From positions 1-64,000 of the forward strand of contig JACKDN010000031.1 in NCBI GenBank assembly GCA_020633465.1: 64,000 nt of DNA. Reading direction: 5' to 3'. Made by a program: the position numbers and the translations under genes. The stretch's first letter is position 1. Every line of letters begins with the position of its first letter. Origin of the DNA: Myxococcales bacterium (lineage in GTDB: Bacteria; Myxococcota_A; Bradymonadia; UBA7976; UBA1532). Positions 19,765-28,780 of this stretch are shown here, one piece after another. A model generated the notes under the pieces. That model saw nothing but the letters and a program-made list of their open reading frames with translations, was not told the origin of the DNA and did not search any database.

Positions 19765-21287
19765 GCGCCGCCCTCGCGGTCGAGCTGGCGGTACTGGATG
19801 GCCTCGGCCATGTGGGTCGCGCCGATGGACGGCGCGCCTTCGAGATCCGCGATCGTGCGGGCCACCTTCAGCACCCGGTCGTGGGCGCGGGCCGACAGGC
19901 CCAGGCGATCGATCGCGGCGCCGAGCAGGCTGCCGGCGGCCTCGTCGAGCGCGCAGAAGGCCGCGAGGTGCGCGGGCCGCAGCTGGGCGTTGCACGCCAG
20001 CCCGATGGCGCCGAGGCGCTCGGTCTGCCGCCGCCGCGCGCGCTGCACCCGATCCCGAACCGCCGCGGAGTCCTCACCGGTCGGTGCCCCGCGCAGCGAG
20101 CGGGGATCGACGGGATCGACGCTGACCTGCAGATCGATGCGGTCCAGCAGCGGCCCGCTGATGCGGTTGCGGTAGGCCCGAATCGCCGTCGGGTGGCAGA
20201 CGCAGGCTTGGCGGGGGTGCCCGTGATACCCGCACGGGCAGGGGTTCATCGACGCGACGAGCATGAAGCGCGACGGGTAGGCGTAGGTTGCGCTGGCCCG
20301 CGCGACCACGACGACGCCGTCCTCGAGCGGCTGGCGCAGCGACTCGAGCGCGTTGCGGCGGAACTCCGGCAGCTCGTCGAGGAACAGCACGCCGTTGTGC
20401 GCCAGAGACACCTCGCCCGGGCGGGCGTGCGGGCCGCCGCCGGTCAGCGCCACGTCGGACACCGAGTGGTGCGGCGCGCGAAAGGGGCGGTAGCGGATCA
20501 GCGGCTCTTCGGGCCGCAGCAGCCCGGCGACGCTGGCGACGATGGAGCTCTCGAGCCGCTCGTCGAAGGTCATCGGCGGCACGATGGTGGGCAGCCGACG
20601 CGCGAGCATGGTCTTGCCGGCGCCTGGCGGGCCGATGAACAGCAGGTTGTGCCCACCGGCGGCGGCGACCTCGAGGGCGCGCCGCGCGACGCCTTGGCCG
20701 CGCACGTCGCGGAGATCGATGCCGATGTCCGGCGGGGTCGCGTCGGCGGACGACGGGGGCAGGTCGGGCAGGGGGCGCGCGCCCGACAGCGCCTCGACCG
20801 CCTGCGCGAGGTGGTCGACGGGACAGACGTCGATGCCCTCGACCACCGCCGCCTCGGGCGCGTTGTCGTAGGGCACGACGACGCGCCGCAACCCCATGGC
20901 GCGCGCCCGGGCGGCCAGGGGCAGCACGCCGCGAACCGGCCGCACCCGGCCGTCGAGGGACAGCTCGCCGATGACCAGGGCGTCGTCGAGGGCGTCGGAG
21001 GGCAGCTTGCGATCAGCGACCAGGATGCCCAGCGCGATCGGCAGGTCGAAGCCGCTGCCCTGCTTCTTGATGTGGGCCGGCGCCAGGTTGACCGTCACCC
21101 GGCGCTGCGGAAAGCCGTAGCCGCAGTTGTCCAGCGCCGACTTCACCCGCGTCCGGGCCTCGCAGACGGCGCCGGCCGGCAGCCCGACGGTGGAGAACAC
21201 CATCATCCCGCGGCCGAGGTCGACCTCGACGTCGACCCGATAGGCCTCGATCCCGAGCACGGCGCCCGATGCGACGGTGGCCAACAT
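19761..21287 (-). CDS. comM: ComM/YifB-type Mg-chelatase-family AAA+ ATPase
   Basis: 508 residues, full length. N-terminal Lon-protease-like fold (VGLPAGAVCEARTRVKSALDNCG, then VTVNLAPAHIKKQGSGFDLPIALGIL), AAA+ Walker A FIGPPGAGKTML and Walker B GVLFLDELPEF, a Cys cluster NPCPCGYHGHP plus CVCHP, and a C-terminal helical domain. ComM is a hexameric helicase that drives branch migration during natural transformation, acting with RecA, so adjacency to recA fits. The ATG follows AAGAGGAGACACC. Its stop overlaps the ATG of the recA extension. Confidence 0.93.
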   Translation of the reverse strand: MLATVASGAVLGIEAYRVDVEVDLGRGMMVFSTVGLPAGAVCEARTRVKSALDNCGYGFPQRRVTVNLAPAHIKKQGSGFDLPIALGILVADRKLPSDALDDALVIGELSLDGRVRPVRGVLPLAARARAMGLRRVVVPYDNAPEAAVVEGIDVCPVDHLAQAVEALSGARPLPDLPPSSADATPPDIGIDLRDVRGQGVARRALEVAAAGGHNLLFIGPPGAGKTMLARRLPTIVPPMTFDERLESSIVASVAGLLRPEEPLIRYRPFRAPHHSVSDVALTGGGPHARPGEVSLAHNGVLFLDELPEFRRNALESLRQPLEDGVVVVARASATYAYPSRFMLVASMNPCPCGYHGHPRQACVCHPTAIRAYRNRISGPLLDRIDLQVSVDPVDPRSLRGAPTGEDSAAVRDRVQRARRRQTERLGAIGLACNAQLRPAHLAAFCALDEAAGSLLGAAIDRLGLSARAHDRVLKVARTIADLEGAPSIGATHMAEAIQYRQLDREGGA

Positions 21288-21609
21288 GGTGTCTCCTCTT
21301 GCGTCGTTCGCGGCCTCCCATAACCAAGCGCCGTGCCAGACCAGCAATCTCAACGATTACGAACATTTGGACCGACCGTCTGCCGCAACGCGAGCGTATC
21401 GACCGTCCACGGTGGCCAGATTCTGGACGCTCTGCCCGGCCCGCGACCGCGGCCACGCGGCGCGCATCCGACTCGGCGTGGAAGGGCGCGGCCCGGCCGC
21501 GGTACAGTCGAGGCCGACGTTCTCGGGGCGGTTTGGAACTTCTCGGCGCCGGGGGCGTTCAGAGGCTCCAGGGCGCCCGACCGGGCGCACCGACACGGAG
21601 GAGGGCGAG
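21288..21609. other. Divergent promoter region between comM and the TPR gene
   Basis: No coding potential was seen. The segment 21325-21400 is less GC-rich than its surroundings, as expected of promoters. A TACAGT -10-like box near 21500 faces the TPR gene. On the comM side TGGCACGGCGCTTGG (21324-21338) resembles a sigma-54 site but lacks the -12 GC. No LexA box was found. Confidence 0.4.
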
Positions 21610-22842
21610 ATGAGACGAGGGGCTCCGAGGCGAGGATGGGTGGTGGCCGGGGTCGCGGCGGCGTGGCTGGGCCTGGCCGGCGGCGCGGCGGCGAAGCCGA
21701 CCGCCCCGGCGTGGCGGGTCCACGCGGCGGCGGCGCAGCCGAGCGCGCGGCTGGCGCCCGATGCCGAGACGCTGCGCGCCAAAGGCTTCGCGCAGCTGCG
21801 GGCCGGCGAGCGCGCCGCGGCCGCCCGCACGTTGGCGCAGGCGGCCGAGGCGACGCGCACGCCGCGCCTCTGGCGGCTGGTCGGCGATCTACGCTTCCAC
21901 CAGGGCGATCGCGAGGGCGCGGTGCTGGCCTGGAAGGCCGGCCTCGCCGAGGCGCCGGACGATCTGCCCCTGCTCGAGCGCACCGCCTACGGCGCCGTCG
22001 AGGTGGGGGACTACGCTGCCGCGGCCGAGGCCCAGGCGGAGGTCGTGCGTCACCTCGAGGCGCACCTCGCCGCGGGCAACGCCACGCCCCAGCTGGCCAT
22101 GGGCCGCTTCATGGCACCGGACGAGCTGCTGGTGCGGCACCTGGTGCGCTGGAGCGAGCTGGCGACGCTGGCCGGCGACTTCACCACCGGTGAGCAGGCC
22201 GCGCGCCGCCTGATCCGGCGCGCCCCCGCGCGCGTCGAGGGTCACCTGGCGCTGGCGTACATGCACCTGCAGGCGGCCGAGTACGGCGAGGCCGAGGTGT
22301 TGTACAGCGAGGTGCTGAAGGTCGATCCGCACAACACCATCGCGCTGAACAACCTGGGCAACGTGCGCTACATGGATCGCGATCTCGACGCGGCCGCGCG
22401 CCAGTTCGAGGCCGTGCTCGAGGTCGAGGCCCCGTCGGCTCAGGCACAGAGCATCGCGCTGGCCAACCTGGGCGAGCTGCTGCAGCTGCAGGGCGCCTAC
22501 CGCGACGCGGAGGCGCTGTACCTCGAGGCCCGGGACGCGGCGCCCGAGGGCGCGTGGTCGTACATGGGGCTGGCGTCGCTGTACGACGTCACCGGGCGTT
22601 ACGACGCGGCCGTCGAGGTGATGATCGAGGGCTGGGAGCGCGACGCGAGCCACCTGACCCGCCTGAACATGCACTTCTTCGAGCCCGAGTGGGCGTGGCA
22701 GCGCGACGCGCTGATCGCCGAGATCGAAGGGGATCTCGACGCCGCGACGCTGCTGTGGAAGCGCGTGCTGAAGGGCGACGTGCCGGCGCTGAAGAAGGCC
22801 GCCGATCACCACCTGCGTGGCCTCGAGCAGCTGCGCGACTGA
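21610..22842 (+). CDS. Exported TPR-repeat protein
   Basis: 410 residues. Signal peptide RRGWVVAGVAAAWLGLAGGAAAKP with an AxA site, so probably periplasmic. About eight TPR-like helical pairs follow, the clearest being VEGHLALAYMHLQAAEYGEAEVLYSEVLKVDPHNTIALNNLGNVRYMDRDLDAAARQFEAVL at roughly residues 210-270. TPR arrays are scaffolds for protein contacts; no enzymatic domain is present. The ATG follows GGAGGAGGGCGAG. It is divergent from comM and stands alone, with a hairpin 70 bases downstream. Family-specific role unknown. Confidence 0.8.
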   Translation: MRRGAPRRGWVVAGVAAAWLGLAGGAAAKPTAPAWRVHAAAAQPSARLAPDAETLRAKGFAQLRAGERAAAARTLAQAAEATRTPRLWRLVGDLRFHQGDREGAVLAWKAGLAEAPDDLPLLERTAYGAVEVGDYAAAAEAQAEVVRHLEAHLAAGNATPQLAMGRFMAPDELLVRHLVRWSELATLAGDFTTGEQAARRLIRRAPARVEGHLALAYMHLQAAEYGEAEVLYSEVLKVDPHNTIALNNLGNVRYMDRDLDAAARQFEAVLEVEAPSAQAQSIALANLGELLQLQGAYRDAEALYLEARDAAPEGAWSYMGLASLYDVTGRYDAAVEVMIEGWERDASHLTRLNMHFFEPEWAWQRDALIAEIEGDLDAATLLWKRVLKGDVPALKKAADHHLRGLEQLRD

Positions 22843-22915
22843 CCCCCGCCTTCGGCGCCCACCGCCGCGCGCTGCCCTTCAGGCGCCGCTGCACGTGATC
22901 CTCCGCGTCGCGATT

Positions 22916-22932
22916 CGGCGTTCTGCACGCCG
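22916..22932 (+). terminator. Stem-loop downstream of the TPR gene
   Basis: CGGCGT and ACGCCG pair around TCTGC, with outer CGCGTCG/CGACGCG arms that can extend it. It lies about 70 bases past the stop. Confidence 0.3.
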
Positions 22933-23048
22933 ACGCGGGCGTTGCGGCGTGCTCGAAATACCTCCAGTGTTGCTTCGGCTTCGCGCCTTGGCCTCGGCGC
23001 GCGGCGCGCGGCCCGCTGGGGCCGGATCTCGTGGGGGAAGCTCTCAAG

Positions 23049-23077
23049 TGGCCACGGCGCAGCCACGCGTCTAGAAT
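23049..23077 (+). promoter_or_regulatory. Candidate sigma-70 promoter of the PATAN operon
   Basis: TGGCCA (-35) and TAGAAT (-10) at 17-base spacing. Transcription would begin about 28 bases before the ATG of the PATAN-DnaJ gene. Confidence 0.45.
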
Positions 23078-23111
23078 GGCCCGACCTCGATGGACCACGG
23101 AAAGGCGCGTC

Positions 23112-24983
23112 ATGGCGGTCCAGAGCGGCCGACTGGAACCTCTGAAGCTGTTCAAGGTCTTCCGCAGCATGCTGGACCGCCGGATGAGCGGCGTCCTGAC
23201 CGTCAAGCGCGGCAACGTCGTCAAGAAGGCGCACGTGGTCCACGGGTATCCGGTGCGGGTGGCTTCGAACGTGCCCCAGGAGAGCCTCGGCTGGGCGCTC
23301 GTGGAGGAGGGCCTGATCTCGTCGACCGAGTTTCAGGAGGTCGAGGCGCAGCGCCAGGATCGCCAGCAGAGCCTCGAGTCGGTGATCGTCGGCCGCAACC
23401 TGGTGGCGCCGCAGCGCCTGCGGGCCGTCGAGTCGCGGCTCGGCCGTCGCCGCCTGCTGGACGCCTTCGGCTGGCCCGACGGCACCTTCGTCTTCGAGCC
23501 CGCCGATCTGCGCGCCGACAAGGGCGCCGACGTGATCGACGTGGTCGGCCTGCTGATGGAGGCGGCCGCGCGCACGTTGGGGCCCGAGCTGTGCGACCGG
23601 TTCGTCTCGGCCTATCAGGGCCGCGTGGTCGGCACCGAGTGGATGGCGCGCTACGGCGAGACCTTCGACGCGCTGTTCCCGCCGCCCAACGTGCGGGCGC
23701 TGCTCGGGCGCCCGATCTCGTTCGACGACATCGCGATGCGCATGGCGGACCGCGGCGCCGCCGCGCGCCAGCTCGCGACGCTGGTGCTGGGCGGGCTGGC
23801 GACGTTCAGCGGCGCCGGGGAGGGGACCCCGGCCCCGCGCGTGCCCACCGGCCCCGCGGGTCAGGTGCGGGTGACGCGCGCGACGAACCCCGTGCCCCCG
23901 CGCACGCCGCCGATGAGCCGTCCCCCGGCCGGGCGGGCCACCATCGAGCCCACCGCCACGCCGCCGCCCACGAGCCCGCGAGCGGTCGTCGCGCCCCCGT
24001 CGACGGGATCGCACCCGGCGCGCCCGTCGACCGGCCCGCACCCGGCGCGACCGCCCTCTTCGCCGCCCCGGGCGGTGACCGGCCCGCAGCGCGCCGTCCG
24101 CGCGGCGACCGGCCCGGTCGCCCCGGTCGCGCCCAGCCGCCCGCAACGCCCCGCGCAGCCCGAGGCGGCGGCGCCGGCGATGCCGGAGAAGCTGGCGCGC
24201 ATCCTCGAGCAGGCGCGCCGCCTGGCAGCCCAGCTGGGCGACAGCAGCCCGAACCACTACGACGTGCTGGGCGTGGCCCGGGACGCCGACGACAAGGCGA
24301 TCCGCGCGGCCTTCCGCCAGAAGGCTCGCGACTACCACGGCGATCGGTTCGCGCGCTTCAAGCTGAGCCCCGAGGACGCGGCGGTCGTCCAGAAGGTGTT
24401 CATCGCGGTGAACCGGGCCCACGAGACGCTGACCGATCCGGCGCAGCGCAAAGAGCACGACGTGAAGCTCGAGATGGAGGCGCGCGGCCAGAAGGTCGAC
24501 CCCAGCGGCGATCCCCGGGCGCACATCGAGCAAGCCCTGAAGGCCGAGAAGCTGGTGCGCAACGGCGTGAACTTGCTGCGGGCCGGCAAGGCGCAGGCCG
24601 CGCTGGAGCGCTTCGACGAGGCGCTGATGATCACGCCGGACGACCTGATCGCGACCTCGGGGCGCGCCTACGCCGAGGTGCTGGTGGCGCGGCAGTCGGG
24701 GCCCGCCGTGCAGCTCCTCGGGCGCGCGCGCGAGAAGCTCGAGGGCATCGTGGGCGAGCTCAGCGGGCGCGAGAGCGAGTTCGGACAGCCCGAGCCCTTC
24801 CTCTACCTGGGCCTCATCTACGTCCTCGGCGAACAGTGGGACAAGGCGGATCACGTGCTGAAACAGGCGATCGCGGTTCAGGCCCATTGTGACGAAGCCG
24901 TCAGCACGCTAAGACACGTTCAGCGCAAAGCCGCCGAGCCCCAGAAGGGGCTGAAGGGCCTGTTCGGTCGGCGGAAGAAGTGA
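23112..24983 (+). CDS. PATAN(DUF4388)-DnaJ-like-TPR regulatory protein
   Basis: 623 residues, cytosolic. Residues about 10-230 carry a PATAN/DUF4388 module (LFRSMLDRRMSGVLTVKRGNVVKKAHVVHG is its strand-rich opening) and a helical linker. A Pro/Thr-rich low-complexity stretch (about 240-350) leads into a J-like domain, NHYDVLGVARDADDKAIRAAFRQKARDYHGDRF, in which the invariant HPD is HGD. A TPR-like tail (VNLLRAGKAQAALERFDEALMITPDD) and a basic KGLFGRRKK end follow. Loss of HPD implies it does not stimulate Hsp70. The stop overlaps the start of a second PATAN protein (TGATG). PATAN proteins act as signalling or cytoskeletal adaptors in myxobacteria and cyanobacteria; the specific role is unknown. 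Confidence 0.8.
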   Translation: MAVQSGRLEPLKLFKVFRSMLDRRMSGVLTVKRGNVVKKAHVVHGYPVRVASNVPQESLGWALVEEGLISSTEFQEVEAQRQDRQQSLESVIVGRNLVAPQRLRAVESRLGRRRLLDAFGWPDGTFVFEPADLRADKGADVIDVVGLLMEAAARTLGPELCDRFVSAYQGRVVGTEWMARYGETFDALFPPPNVRALLGRPISFDDIAMRMADRGAAARQLATLVLGGLATFSGAGEGTPAPRVPTGPAGQVRVTRATNPVPPRTPPMSRPPAGRATIEPTATPPPTSPRAVVAPPSTGSHPARPSTGPHPARPPSSPPRAVTGPQRAVRAATGPVAPVAPSRPQRPAQPEAAAPAMPEKLARILEQARRLAAQLGDSSPNHYDVLGVARDADDKAIRAAFRQKARDYHGDRFARFKLSPEDAAVVQKVFIAVNRAHETLTDPAQRKEHDVKLEMEARGQKVDPSGDPRAHIEQALKAEKLVRNGVNLLRAGKAQAALERFDEALMITPDDLIATSGRAYAEVLVARQSGPAVQLLGRAREKLEGIVGELSGRESEFGQPEPFLYLGLIYVLGEQWDKADHVLKQAIAVQAHCDEAVSTLRHVQRKAAEPQKGLKGLFGRRKK

Positions 24984-26275
24984 TGAGCCGACGGGACGAC
25001 CCAGCTGCGGGCTACCTGCAGATCGACGAGACGGGGCGCATCACCGTGCTGGGCGCGGGGCTGCGCGATTCGCTGCGCGAGTACGCCGGCTACTACACCC
25101 ATCTGCCGTCCGATCGTTCGCTGCTGCACTTCCAGCGCGCGACGCAGGTGCCGACCTTCGACGAGTTCCGCGATCCCATCGTGCTGCAGGGCGACATCGC
25201 GGGCATGGGCTCGACCATCGAGGTCATCAACTTCGTCAACTCGTCGAAGCTGTCGGGCAACCTCGTGTTCGTCGTCGGCGACGTGCGCAAGTGCCTGTAT
25301 TTCAAGAACGGCGAGGTGCGCGGCGCGTCGTCGAACCAGATCGAGGATCGCCTCGGCGAGATCATGTACCGCTTCGGCGCGCTGACCCGCGTGCAGCTGG
25401 ACCAGTCGCTCGAAGAGGCCCGCCGCATCCGGCGGCCGCTGGGCAACTACCTGCTGGATCGCGGGGTCATCAACCAGGCCGACCTGTACGTCTATGTGCG
25501 CCGGCAGGTCGAGGAGACCTTCTACTCGATCCTCATGTTCAAGGCGGGCGACTTCTACCTGACCGCGTTCGACGTGGACGCGCTGCCGAGCCCGCTTTCG
25601 CTGAACGCGCAGTCGATGCTGATGGAGGGCCTGCGGCGCCTCGACGAGCTGGCGTACTTCAAGCAGAAGATCCCCGGGCCCCAGAGCCGCATCGCGCGGG
25701 CCGACGCGCCGCAGTCGGCGCCGGCGCCGGACGCCAAGGAGCAGGTGCTGTTGTCGCTGCTCGAGCAGCCGATGACGGTGGACGACCTGACCCGCACCAG
25801 CCGGCTGGGCGACTTCGAGAGCATGAAGCTCTTGTTCCACCTGGTGCAGAACGGCCACGTGCAGGTGCTCGAGGCGCGCGACTTCGCCAGCGAGGGGCTG
25901 GACACCGACCACGTGACGACCGAGATGTCGAACATGGTCGACACGTTCAACTCGGTGTTTCAGCGCATCTACGAGGCGATCAGCCGGCACGGGCGTCAGG
26001 ACGCGCTCGAGCAGGGCCTCGAGACGTTCCTTCAGTTCTACGGCTTCGTCGAGCTGTTCCACGACGTCACGTTCGACGAGCAGGGCCGCCTCGACAAGAC
26101 GCGGCTGCTGCAGAACCTGCAGCAGAACCAGATGGACAACCGCGTGAGCTTCCTGTCGCAGGCGCTCAACGAGCTGCTGTTCTTCGAGATGTTCGCCGCG
26201 CGCGAGTGGCTCGAGCGCGAAGAGCAGCAAGACCTTCAGAAGATCATCAACCAGCTCTTCATCGAGATCGGCTGA
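24983..26275 (+). CDS. PATAN/DUF4388-domain protein
   Basis: 430 residues, soluble. The ATG shares a base with the stop of the upstream PATAN-DnaJ gene, so the pair is translationally coupled. The PATAN core is GMGSTIEVINFVNSSKLSGNLVFVVGDVRKCLYFKNGEVRGASSNQIEDRLGEIMYRFG at about 73-131, followed by a two-helix module typical of such proteins (LGNYLLDRGVINQADLYVYVRRQVEETFYSILMFKAGDFYL) and a winged-helix-like segment (SLLEQPMTVDDLTRTSRL). The last 130 residues are helical. It could act as a paired adaptor for a kinase or motility apparatus, but no kinase is adjacent. Confidence 0.82.
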   Translation: MSRRDDPAAGYLQIDETGRITVLGAGLRDSLREYAGYYTHLPSDRSLLHFQRATQVPTFDEFRDPIVLQGDIAGMGSTIEVINFVNSSKLSGNLVFVVGDVRKCLYFKNGEVRGASSNQIEDRLGEIMYRFGALTRVQLDQSLEEARRIRRPLGNYLLDRGVINQADLYVYVRRQVEETFYSILMFKAGDFYLTAFDVDALPSPLSLNAQSMLMEGLRRLDELAYFKQKIPGPQSRIARADAPQSAPAPDAKEQVLLSLLEQPMTVDDLTRTSRLGDFESMKLLFHLVQNGHVQVLEARDFASEGLDTDHVTTEMSNMVDTFNSVFQRIYEAISRHGRQDALEQGLETFLQFYGFVELFHDVTFDEQGRLDKTRLLQNLQQNQMDNRVSFLSQALNELLFFEMFAAREWLEREEQQDLQKIINQLFIEIG

Positions 26276-26476
26276 GCGCTCGGCGTCCTCGGCGCGCCGT
26301 GCGGGCGCGTCGGCGTCGAGGCCACGACCAGCCGAGGGTCGTCGGTCCGCCGGTCCGCTCCGCGGCCGACGTGAAACGTCGCACAAGGCACATTATGTCA
26401 ACTAGCGTGTGCACGGCGGGAGAGAAGACGCCGGCGCCGGTCCCAGAGCCGACTTCACCCCCGCCCGACGTCCCCG

Positions 26477-27655
26477 TCAGGCCCCTTCGGTCGCGGGCGG
26501 CGGGCGGAACGCGTAGAAGACGCCGCCGTTGCTCAACACGAACAGGCTGCCGTCGCTCCCCACCGCGGGCGCGCCGATGAGGCCGCTGCCCGGCGTGAAG
26601 CGCCGGATGGGCCGACCGGTGGGCAGGTCGATCCAGTACAGGCCACCCCGCGACAGCCCGACGATGGCCAGGTTGCCGTGCTGGGCCACCGAGCCGGGGG
26701 TGCCGGACGTGCCCGGGAAGCGGACCCGCCAGCGCGCCGTGCCGTTGTGGGTGTCGATGCGCACGAGCTCGCCGCGATCGACGCTGGCCAGCAGATCCCC
26801 GTCGACCCCGGTGAGCTCGACGATGCCGGCGCCCGGCCGCTGCCACATGACGTCGCCGCTCTCGGCGTCCAGAGCGTACAGGCCCGCCGCCGCCGAGGCC
26901 GCGTAGACGCGGCCGCGCTCGACCACTGGCGTCGTGTCCACGTCCTGGAAGCGCTCGTGCTCCGGCGCCAGATCCCGGGTCCACAGCACCGCGCCGTCGC
27001 TCAGCGCCAGCGCCGCCAGCACGCCGTCCGAGAAGCCCACGAAGACGCGATCGCCCGCCACCGTCGGGCGGCTCTCGCCGGCCAGCGAGAAGTCGGCCGG
27101 CGGATCGCGTCGATACTGCCACCGCCACTCGCCGGTCGCGCGGTCGATGGCGTAGACGACGTTCGTCCCGTCGACGAAGACGACCAGGCCGCCCGCGACG
27201 ACCGGCGCGCGCACGACCGCGCCCTCGACGTCGTAGCGCCAGCGCACCTCGCCGTCGACGACGTCGAGCGCCACCAGCTCGCCGTCGTCGGTGCCCACGA
27301 TGACCTGGCGGTCGTCGAAGACCGCGCGCCCGCCCACCCCGCCGGCGATGCGACGGCGCCACAGCACGTGGCCGTCGCTGGCGCGCATGCACTGGACGAA
27401 GCCGTTGCCGGCGCCGACCACCACGCGGTTGGACTTGGGATCGTAGGCCGCGCCCGCGAACTCCGACGGGCGATCGCGCATGATGTCCGGCGGGTTGAGC
27501 ACCCGCCGCCACGCGGGCCGCATGGGCACGGGCTGCAGGTTGCGCGTGGCGCCGGTCAGCGGCGTCTCGTCCCCCGGCAGGCCCAGCGCGGCGCAGCCGC
27601 CGCACAGCGTGCCCGCCGCCAGCAGCAGCGCGACGAGCCCAGGCCCTCGGGTCAA
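26477..27655 (-). CDS. bamB: BamB-like PQQ-propeller outer-membrane lipoprotein
   Basis: 392 residues. Signal VALLLAAGTLCGGC gives a lipobox with Cys21. The body is a string of PQQ-type blades (GHVLWRRRIAGGVGGRAVFDDRQVIVGTDDGELVALDVVDGEVRWRYDVEGAVVRAPVV and similar), eight in all by spacing, as in BamB, which helps BamA fold outer-membrane barrels. The TTG start overlaps the stop of yfgM (TTGA). The yfgM-bamB order is the one found in Escherichia coli, which strengthens both calls. It ends facing the PATAN operon across about 200 bases without a gene. Confidence 0.88.
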   Translation of the reverse strand: MTRGPGLVALLLAAGTLCGGCAALGLPGDETPLTGATRNLQPVPMRPAWRRVLNPPDIMRDRPSEFAGAAYDPKSNRVVVGAGNGFVQCMRASDGHVLWRRRIAGGVGGRAVFDDRQVIVGTDDGELVALDVVDGEVRWRYDVEGAVVRAPVVAGGLVVFVDGTNVVYAIDRATGEWRWQYRRDPPADFSLAGESRPTVAGDRVFVGFSDGVLAALALSDGAVLWTRDLAPEHERFQDVDTTPVVERGRVYAASAAAGLYALDAESGDVMWQRPGAGIVELTGVDGDLLASVDRGELVRIDTHNGTARWRVRFPGTSGTPGSVAQHGNLAIVGLSRGGLYWIDLPTGRPIRRFTPGSGLIGAPAVGSDGSLFVLSNGGVFYAFRPPPATEGA

Positions 27656-28518
27656 GAGGCGTCCCCGAGCTGGCCGAGGCGGCGCTCGATCTCGGCCTTG
27701 TACGCCCGACCGGCGAACTCACCCAGCGCGGCGTCGAAGTCCTTCTGCAGCTTCTCGTAGTGCGAGCGGGCCTCGGCGGTCTTGCCCATCTTCTCGAGCA
27801 GGCGCCCCGCCTGCAGGCCCGCCATCAGGCCGTAGGCCTGCGGATCGAGCGCGCCGAGCTCGCCCCAGGCGGCCCGCGCCGCCGCGGCGTCGCCGGCGGC
27901 CTCGAGCGCGGTGGCCTTGCCCTGCAGCGCGGTGGCCCGCGCGAGGCGCTCCGTCGTGGCGTCCGCGAGCACCGCGTCGTACAAGGCGACGGCGTCCTTG
28001 GGCTTGCCGAGATCCACCTGCGCGCCGGCCTGGCCCAGCGTGGCCAGGACCGCGATCTTCTTGTCGCCGTAGGCCTGCTTGGTGGCCTCGAACCCGGCGG
28101 CGGCCTTGCTGACGCGCTTGTTGCGCTCCTCGGCCGAGAGCGCCGGCGCGGGGGCGACGCCCGGTGCCGTGGCCTCTTCCCCACCCTGCGCGTCGATGTA
28201 GGTGCGCGCGGCGTCGTAGAAGGCCGCGGCGGCCTCTTGCGTGGCCGACTCCTTCGTGCGGTGCATCATCGCGTAGGCGAAGACGCCGATGATGGCCACG
28301 GCGCCGACCCCGACGAGGAGGTAGCGCTTGTCCATCATCCACTGGAACCCGCCCGCGACCTTGCGGGTGAAGTCGTCCTCGGCGAGCGACTGCAGCTCGG
28401 CGCGCAGATCGCCCGGCGGCGGGGCGTCGTCGAGCTCCGCCGAGCCTTCGCCGGTGCCCTCGCCCGTCTCGAGCTCGTCGTCCTGCTTCGGAATTCGCTT
28501 CTTGATGCGCTTGACCAC
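27652..28518 (-). CDS. yfgM: YfgM-like membrane-anchored TPR protein
   Basis: 288 residues from a GTG preceded at six bases by AGGAG; longer frames lack a ribosome site. A basic start (VVKRIKKRIPKQ) and an acidic linker lead to one membrane helix (YLLVGVGAVAIIGVFAYAMMHR, about residues 83-104), then a periplasmic TPR domain (KPKDAVALYDAVLADATTERLARATALQGKATALEAAGDAAAARAAW). E. coli YfgM links SecYEG to periplasmic chaperones. The protein has the same topology and the same bamB neighbour. A TTGACA promoter lies upstream. Confidence 0.82.
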   Translation of the reverse strand: MVKRIKKRIPKQDDELETGEGTGEGSAELDDAPPPGDLRAELQSLAEDDFTRKVAGGFQWMMDKRYLLVGVGAVAIIGVFAYAMMHRTKESATQEAAAAFYDAARTYIDAQGGEEATAPGVAPAPALSAEERNKRVSKAAAGFEATKQAYGDKKIAVLATLGQAGAQVDLGKPKDAVALYDAVLADATTERLARATALQGKATALEAAGDAAAARAAWGELGALDPQAYGLMAGLQAGRLLEKMGKTAEARSHYEKLQKDFDAALGEFAGRAYKAEIERRLGQLGDAS

Positions 28519-28568
28519 CGAACGCTCCTGAACTGGGTGCCGGCCGGGCGGGGCCGAATCGGCGCGGG

Positions 28569-28598
28569 ACGTTAGCATCGCCCGTTTTCCACTGTCAA
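28569..28598 (-). promoter_or_regulatory. Sigma-70 promoter of yfgM-bamB
   Basis: A perfect TTGACA -35 (rare in this GC-rich DNA) and TAACGT -10 spaced 18 bases, followed by a leader of about 44 bases that ends in the AGGAG ribosome site. Confidence 0.6.
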
Positions 28599-28606
28599 CG
28601 CGCGGG

Positions 28607-28622
28607 TTTCGTTACAGCGAAA
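28607..28622. promoter_or_regulatory. Inverted repeat, candidate activator site
   Basis: TTTCG and CGAAA arms around TTACAG, about 65-80 bases upstream of the sigma-54 promoter: a usual distance for an enhancer-binding protein. It also lies just upstream of the divergent yfgM promoter. Confidence 0.35.
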
Positions 28623-28687
28623 GACGCACGTTGCGACAGGATGAAACACCCATAGGCGCCGCAGGCCGGCCCGTGCGTCGGTAACGC

Positions 28688-28703
28688 TGGCACGAGCCGT
28701 GCT
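28688..28703 (+). promoter_or_regulatory. Sigma-54 promoter of the sulfur operon
   Basis: TGGCACGAGCCGTGCT matches the consensus TGGCACRNNNNTTGCW at all but one position and keeps the invariant GG-N10-GC. The predicted start is about 28714, roughly 67 bases before the first YeeE/YedE gene. An activator with GAFTGA lies at the far end of the operon. Confidence 0.7.
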
Positions 28704-28780
28704 GTACCCTGAACGCGATGGCGGCGCGGCGCTTCGCCGACCGGCCGCGCCGGAACCACCTCAAAAACATGGAGGTTCAC

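Noticed and set aside
21324..21338. TGGCACGGCGCTTGG upstream of comM as a sigma-54 promoter
   Set aside because: The -12 element has GG instead of the near-invariant GC, so it was not annotated.
26370..26401. TTGACA on the minus strand in an AT-richer patch
   Set aside because: There is no -10 box at 16-18 bases and no gene starts downstream on that strand; the region lies between convergent genes.
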